In this document: one piece after another, positions 61,501-64,000 of the stretch
Layout of the letters: each line of letters begins with the position of its first letter
Numbering within the stretch: position 1 is the stretch's first letter
NCBI RefSeq assembly: GCF_034119865.1
Contig: NZ_CP139421.1
Coordinates: 3,534,001-3,598,000, forward strand
Reading direction: 5' to 3'
Origin: Algoriphagus sp. NG3
GTDB lineage: Bacteria; Bacteroidota; Bacteroidia; Cytophagales; Cyclobacteriaceae
Length of the DNA: 64,000 nucleotides
Program-made: the position numbers and the translations under genes
The notes under the pieces: model-generated
What the model saw: the letters and a program-made list of their open reading frames with translations, nothing else
Told to the model about the DNA's origin: nothing
Database searches by the model: none

Positions 61501-61590
61501 CAGCTGGAAGAATCCCTGATGCCTAAATTCCCGCTATCGGAAACGGAGTTGGTGGATCTGGTTAGTTATTTGGAGACACTGAGGAAATAG
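58582..61590 (+). CDS. PVC-type haem-binding CxxCH lipoprotein with propeller and HEAT-like repeats
   Basis: 1002 residues, lipoprotein signal (FIFFAC). Three parts: a six-bladed sugar-dehydrogenase-like propeller (about 50-440: MDIDDRGRVWIAEAYNYRN, HGMHAFTFGPDGKLYFNYGN, SDVTVAPDGSLFVSDWYDPGVGGH in sense), an alpha-helical HEAT-like region (about 450-860, with RAAAIRAYRN-type helices), and a C-terminal cytochrome c domain with CLACHKI near residue 882 and the Met-ligand region LPKFPLSETELVDLVSYL-like end (LMPKFPLSETELVDLVSYLE). This family, first described in Planctomycetes, is thought to be a membrane-bound dehydrogenase acting on sugars. A GTTAACT...AGTTAAC inverted repeat lies about 100 bases upstream. 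Confidence 0.9.
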   Translation: MLKNFTVLSLLGFIFFACEKKHEPLSDEAYSSLSDEEKRSPKHAVDGIVVADERLELTLFASEPMMSNPTNMDIDDRGRVWIAEAYNYRNSLNPRNPTKAEGDRILIMEDTNGDGVADKSTVFYQGTDINAALGIAVLGDKVYVSVSPYVYVFTDADGDDVPEKKEILFEGVGGVQHDHGMHAFTFGPDGKLYFNYGNEGKGIHYADGSPVLDPLGRPVNSDTQPYREGMIFRMDPDGSDVEVLAWNFRNNYEVATDSYGRIWQSDNDDDGNRSTRINYVMDYGNYGFKDEVTGADWRSRRINMEDSVYQQHWHLNDPGVVPNLLQTYAGSPTGILIYEGKLLPEEYQNQMIHSDAGPNVVRAYPTVPKGAGFDAKIINILDGNSRDNWFRPSDVTVAPDGSLFVSDWYDPGVGGHAMGDLDKGRIYRVAPKDVNYKLEKPDYNSISSLVTLLQNPNRATHFKAFMALVEKGGEAKNALEKLFTEGESRMRARAFWVLTKLPNGNDYIKTAATDGDENIRVAAIRAYRNNKMSDVSFLLEMAGDESAQVRREVALAIRYKSNPEVWLKLVEGYKSGDRWYLEALGIAAEGFWDEYLPQYLEKTDKTWMENQEAKDIIWRSRASDTAELLGKIILSQPGRNKEAYYRALDFQSPNAKNETLKALLANAPEEDQLIILRQINFDPENPDRQVLSLAKQIAGSIVGDRDFMDIVSKYGLTDQKEKIQKLLYQSENNQYSQMAANIYASLYGMSDVENYFGNPDQEKSILAIRKFGAIDNESMAKSLSKIYLDESKPLEVRTAAMEAAKGYNSEPYLWELAKSEKIPADMLPIAQKILLSSWNGNIRAEANEKYGNANSSDNMDISKLLAQQGDVENGLTISNNYCLACHKIADKGVDFGPGLTEIGDKLSKEGLFNAIINPSEGMGFGYETQLVKMKDGTEFTCIVNSKTENDLVVKLVGSGEQKIYKLADVESVTQLEESLMPKFPLSETELVDLVSYLETLRK

Positions 61591-61618
61591 AATTTTTGAA
61601 TTAAGAATAGTATTCTCA

Positions 61619-61651
61619 AATCCCAGTTTATGAAAATAGGCTGGGATTTTT
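61619..61651 (+). terminator. Intrinsic terminator after the CxxCH lipoprotein gene
   Basis: AATCCCAG pairs with CTGGGATT (61619-61648) around a 14-base loop, followed by T residues. Confidence 0.7.
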
Positions 61652-61762
61652 GATAAGGTTTACCTGTATTTATTGCGCCGATGCAACTAGAGATAAAACC
61701 TGAACTTTTCGCAAAACGTCTTCTGTTTAGATTCTGCTGAAATAGTTTAACTTTGAGTAGCT

Positions 61763-62071
61763 ATGATTCCGTTAATCAAGAAAAACCTACAAAAAATCAG
61801 AATTCTGTGTCAAGATCACAGCGTAGATTCATTTGCCCTTTTCGGATCAGCTGCTAGAGGAGACTTTGACAGCGCTAGTGATATTGATTTTCTAGTACGG
61901 TTTTCCACCACAGTTGAGCTTTTGGATTATGCGGACAACTATTTTAATTTTTTGGAAAATCTTGAAAAACTTTTTAAAAGACCCATTGATTTAGTATCGG
62001 AAAAATCCCTGAAAAACCCCATTCTCATCCAAGAAATAAATAAATCAAAGATACCTCTGTATGAATGCTAA
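61763..62071 (+). CDS. MNT-type nucleotidyltransferase-domain protein without its HEPN partner
   Basis: 102 residues. The minimal nucleotidyltransferase motif is complete: FALFGSAARGDFDSASDIDFLV gives the GS-x-R-G and D-x-D metal-binding pair, followed by the family's PIDLVSEKSLKNPILIQEI end. Such proteins are usually the antitoxin of an MNT-HEPN pair and adenylylate the HEPN RNase. Here the next frame (MNAKSLNFR, then stop) is nine residues and no HEPN gene follows; REP-like repeat DNA begins within 30 bases. So the toxin gene is probably lost, or this is a solitary antitoxin. Confidence 0.88.
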   Translation: MIPLIKKNLQKIRILCQDHSVDSFALFGSAARGDFDSASDIDFLVRFSTTVELLDYADNYFNFLENLEKLFKRPIDLVSEKSLKNPILIQEINKSKIPLYEC

Positions 62072-62087
62072 ATCTCTTAATTTCAGA

Positions 62088-62195
62088 TAAAATCGATCCT
62101 GCCTGTCGATGGACACACACAGAGGAATGATTATACGCTGCGCAAGATTCCATCCCGTATCCTTCGTCACGGGACAGGTATGGCCTTTAAAAGAC
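62088..62195 (+). repeat. REP-like repeat between the MNT gene and the beta-lactamase gene
   Basis: CCATCCCGT-ATCCTTCGTC-ACGGGACAGG is a hairpin of the same family as the CCCGATACGCTGCGCTACGGGACAGG units at 13-14.7 kb; TACGCTGCGC just before it is also shared. No coding sequence. Confidence 0.5.
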
Positions 62196-62208
62196 AAATT
62201 ATAATCAG

Positions 62209-62955
62209 ATGAAAACCTATTTTTCAAGCACATTCCTTTTGCTGCTAATTACAGTAGTTAAATCCTATAGTCAGCAGACAAATCCAATCTACGAATCCGA
62301 AACCCTTCAAATTGAACAAATCAGCCCAAACACTTACGTCCACATCAGCTACCTGAATACGGATGATTTTGGGAGAGTAAGTTGCAATGGTATGATTGTC
62401 ATCAATGACGGAGAAGCCTTGGTGTTTGACACTCCGGCAAATGAAGAAGCCAGTGTAGAATTGCTGGACTGGTTGGAGAACGGGCAGCAAACAAGCGTAA
62501 AAGGGGTGGTGGCTACGCACTTCCACTGGGACTGTCTGGGTGGGCTGAATGAATTTCATGCCAGAGGAATACCTTCTTACGCGTCCAATAAGACTATAGA
62601 GTTGGCAAAATCCGCAGGCTACCCCATTCCGAAAAATGGATTTAAAAAGAAAATGAAACTCAATACCGGAAATATAGAAGTGGTCAACCAATTTCTGGGA
62701 GAAGGACACACCAAGGATAATTTCGTTGCGTTTGTTTCTTCAGACCATGTGCTATTCGGAGGATGCATGATCAAGGAGCTGGGCGCAGGTAACGGCTACT
62801 TGGGAGATGCAAATGTTCCAGCTTGGTCAGCTACTGTCAGAAAGGTAAAAGCAGCTTACCCTGATGTCCAGATTGTGATCCCGGGTCATGGAAAGGTAGG
62901 CGGGCCAGAACTATTGGACTATACTGAGGAGATGTTTGAAAAAGAGGGAAAATAA
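62209..62955 (+). CDS. Subclass B1 metallo-beta-lactamase
   Basis: 248 residues. Signal peptide (about 1-21, ending SYSQ). All zinc ligands of subclass B1 are present in order: His104, His106 and Asp108 in THFHWDCLGG, His167 in GEGHTKDN, Cys186 in LFGGCMIKE, and His227 in IPGHGKVGG. Lys189, the carboxylate-binding residue of B1 enzymes, follows Cys186. Length and spacing agree with chromosomal B1 enzymes of Bacteroidota (BlaB/IND/CcrA-like). Periplasmic hydrolysis of beta-lactams including carbapenems is expected from family knowledge, not shown here. The gene stands alone behind repeat DNA. Confidence 0.92.
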   Translation: MKTYFSSTFLLLLITVVKSYSQQTNPIYESETLQIEQISPNTYVHISYLNTDDFGRVSCNGMIVINDGEALVFDTPANEEASVELLDWLENGQQTSVKGVVATHFHWDCLGGLNEFHARGIPSYASNKTIELAKSAGYPIPKNGFKKKMKLNTGNIEVVNQFLGEGHTKDNFVAFVSSDHVLFGGCMIKELGAGNGYLGDANVPAWSATVRKVKAAYPDVQIVIPGHGKVGGPELLDYTEEMFEKEGK

Positions 62956-63017
62956 GGTGACATCTCCTGTTTGTAAAGAGGGAAGGTTTCCTTCAGATTT
63001 TTAAATGCATAATCCAT

Positions 63018-63050
63018 AAAAAAGCCCTTGCAGATATCCGCAAGGACTTT
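63018..63050 (-). terminator. Intrinsic terminator of the phosphoesterase gene
   Basis: Minus strand: AAAGTCCTTGC pairs with GCAAGGGCTTT around GGATATCT, followed by T residues; 26 bases past the stop at 63076. Confidence 0.82.
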
Positions 63051-63075
63051 CCAATGTTAAACCATAATTTGTAAT

Positions 63076-64000
63076 TTACTTTTTCTCAACTACTTTAAAT
63101 TTTGCTTCACCTGAATGCACCTGTCCAAAGCGGTCTGTAGCCTGAATGCGAACCACATGCTCTCCCGCTTTCAATTTGGCTGGAATAGCTCCTCTCCACA
63201 GGTGCTTGCTCTGGGCGGGGTTAGAAGGGCGCCTGCCTTCGATCAACTCTTCCGTCACATCCCATTCGAATAAATCTACCAGATAGGAAGGATCATAATC
63301 TTCTACTTTACCCATTGCTTTCCATTCTCCCTCATCAAACCGGATCAGCACCTCATCACCTTCTCCTCCCATGAAGAAGTTTACAAAGATGCCAGCCGTT
63401 GTGCGTTTGTCTTTCTCCAGAACCTTCGGTGCAAAAATCTCCATTTGATAATCGCTGGATTTCCCTGCTACCTGGTAGCGGATTTTGTATTGGTTTCCCT
63501 CGAAATCTATCAGTGCATAGCCCTTTGGAGTACCGTCCCGCATGGTGGACACAGGAACTCCATTTTCATCCAAAGTGCCTTTATACCAATCCCCTGAAGT
63601 AGTACCTACATTGTAATGATGATGCGGCTTATCCTGTTTCCAACCATCTTCCCTGAAGAAATAATCCTGCTTCTGCAAATGGGTGTGTGCAGAAAGCGAA
63701 AGGGTGTAAGGAAAATCTTCCAATAAATCAAAGATCTCCTGCCTGTCTTCATCACGGAATGAATCCCCTTCTTCTGCCAAAGGGATGTGCATAGCAATTA
63801 CGATGAGATGATCCTTAGGCACATACTTCAGGTCATTTCTCAGAAAGTCTAATTGATCTGGACGCATTCCTCCCCAATATCCCTGCTGGTCTCTGGGATC
63901 AGGCCAAAGAATATCATCCAGGACAATGAAATGTACCTTCCCCACATTGTAGGCATAGGCACTTGGCCCAAAATGAGCTTCAAATGTTTCATCTGCCCAT
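63076..64000 (-). CDS. Calcineurin-like phosphoesterase with C-terminal domain, N-terminal part outside window
   Basis: The minus-strand frame stays open to the right edge (WADETFEAHFGPSAYAYNVGKVHFIVLDD...), so the start and the first metal-binding motifs are missing. Visible: the GKVHFIVLDDILW strand, VIAMHIPL (the H of the third metallophosphoesterase motif), LSAHTHLQKQDYFF (the GHxH-like motif, here SAHTH), HHHYNVGTTSGDW, and two C-terminal beta domains of the calcineurin-like phosphoesterase type (KGYALIDFEGNQYKIRY; LKAGEHVVRIQATDRFGQVHSGEAKF in sense). A GTG at 63945 is internal, not a start. Probably an exported phosphodiesterase acting on lipid or nucleotide substrates. Confidence 0.88.
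   Translation of the reverse strand, partial: WADETFEAHFGPSAYAYNVGKVHFIVLDDILWPDPRDQQGYWGGMRPDQLDFLRNDLKYVPKDHLIVIAMHIPLAEEGDSFRDEDRQEIFDLLEDFPYTLSLSAHTHLQKQDYFFREDGWKQDKPHHHYNVGTTSGDWYKGTLDENGVPVSTMRDGTPKGYALIDFEGNQYKIRYQVAGKSSDYQMEIFAPKVLEKDKRTTAGIFVNFFMGGEGDEVLIRFDEGEWKAMGKVEDYDPSYLVDLFEWDVTEELIEGRRPSNPAQSKHLWRGAIPAKLKAGEHVVRIQATDRFGQVHSGEAKFKVVEKK

Noticed and set aside
61763..62071. MNT gene considered as part of a toxin-antitoxin pair with the next frame
   Set aside because: The next frame is nine residues long, then repeats; no HEPN motif (RX4-6H) is found.

Overview
The window is a chromosomal segment of a Bacteroidota bacterium, most likely Cyclobacteriaceae-like (Algoriphagus/Cyclobacterium relatives). 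The evidence is a SusC/SusD pair, type IX secretion (PorP/SprF and type B C-terminal sorting domains), TAnnTTTG-type promoter boxes, A-rich leaders without clear Shine-Dalgarno sites, and several gene families common in that group. The family placement is inference.

Layout. (1) 1-330: start of a secreted protein that runs off the left edge. (2) About 0.6-12.9 kb: an accessory island with two TIR-caspase operons on the minus strand. Locus A (5574 to 2796) encodes a classical TIR, a ThsB-like TIR, a caspase-like protease with a C-terminal extra domain, a stand-alone SLOG protein and a small unknown. Locus B (10957 to 8617) encodes a ThsB-like TIR, a second caspase with the same C-terminal domain, and a DNA/RNA non-specific endonuclease overlapping the caspase stop by ATGA. 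A plus-strand four-gene operon (unknown protein, polytopic membrane protein, LytS/NarX-like kinase, LuxR-type regulator) sits between them. A DUF1016 (YhcG-type) nuclease and the tail of a tyrosine recombinase close the island. (3) 11-17 kb: repeat-rich ground with REP-like mosaics, a 262-bp MITE-like element with a 9-bp target duplication, a perfect 21-bp-arm palindrome, an AAA15 ATPase and a MobC-like relic. (4) 17.4-31.9 kb: a polysaccharide utilisation locus (membrane-anchored Kelch/winged-helix regulator, glycoside-hydrolase-like lipoprotein, DUF3823, SusD, SusC, GH76, CarboxypepD_reg lipoprotein), probably for alpha-1,6-mannan or a related glycan. (5) 32.2-34.7 kb: a GMC oxidoreductase/gluconate-dehydrogenase-subunit-3 operon whose upstream region shares a triple GGTTAA direct-repeat array with the GH76 operon. 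(6) 35-38 kb: broken genes (nucleotidyltransferase-like, molybdopterin oxidoreductase tail abutting an AraC tail). (7) 38.5-42.7 kb: GNAT, sugar isomerase, ThuA-like and Gfo/Idh/MocA genes. (8) 43-57 kb: PorP/SprF followed by three tandem giant type B sorting-domain surface proteins, with yaaA between the first two. (9) 57-64 kb: MFS transporter, PVC-type CxxCH haem protein, orphan MNT nucleotidyltransferase, subclass B1 metallo-beta-lactamase and a partial calcineurin-like phosphoesterase.

How the genes may work together. In TIR-caspase immunity of the type IV Thoeris kind, a TIR enzyme makes a cyclic ADP-ribose signal from NAD+ that switches on a caspase-like protease. Both loci fit this plan, and each has an addition that I do not know as a standard part: a second TIR plus a free SLOG (the fold that reads TIR signals in type I ThsA) in locus A, and a nuclease coupled to the protease in locus B. 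These are the best candidates for a new system. The second notable signal is the 11/12-bp-spaced direct-repeat operator shared by two sugar-related operons, a spacing that suits an OmpR/SARP-type winged helix such as that of the regulator encoded beside the PUL. No tRNA, rRNA or CRISPR array was seen.
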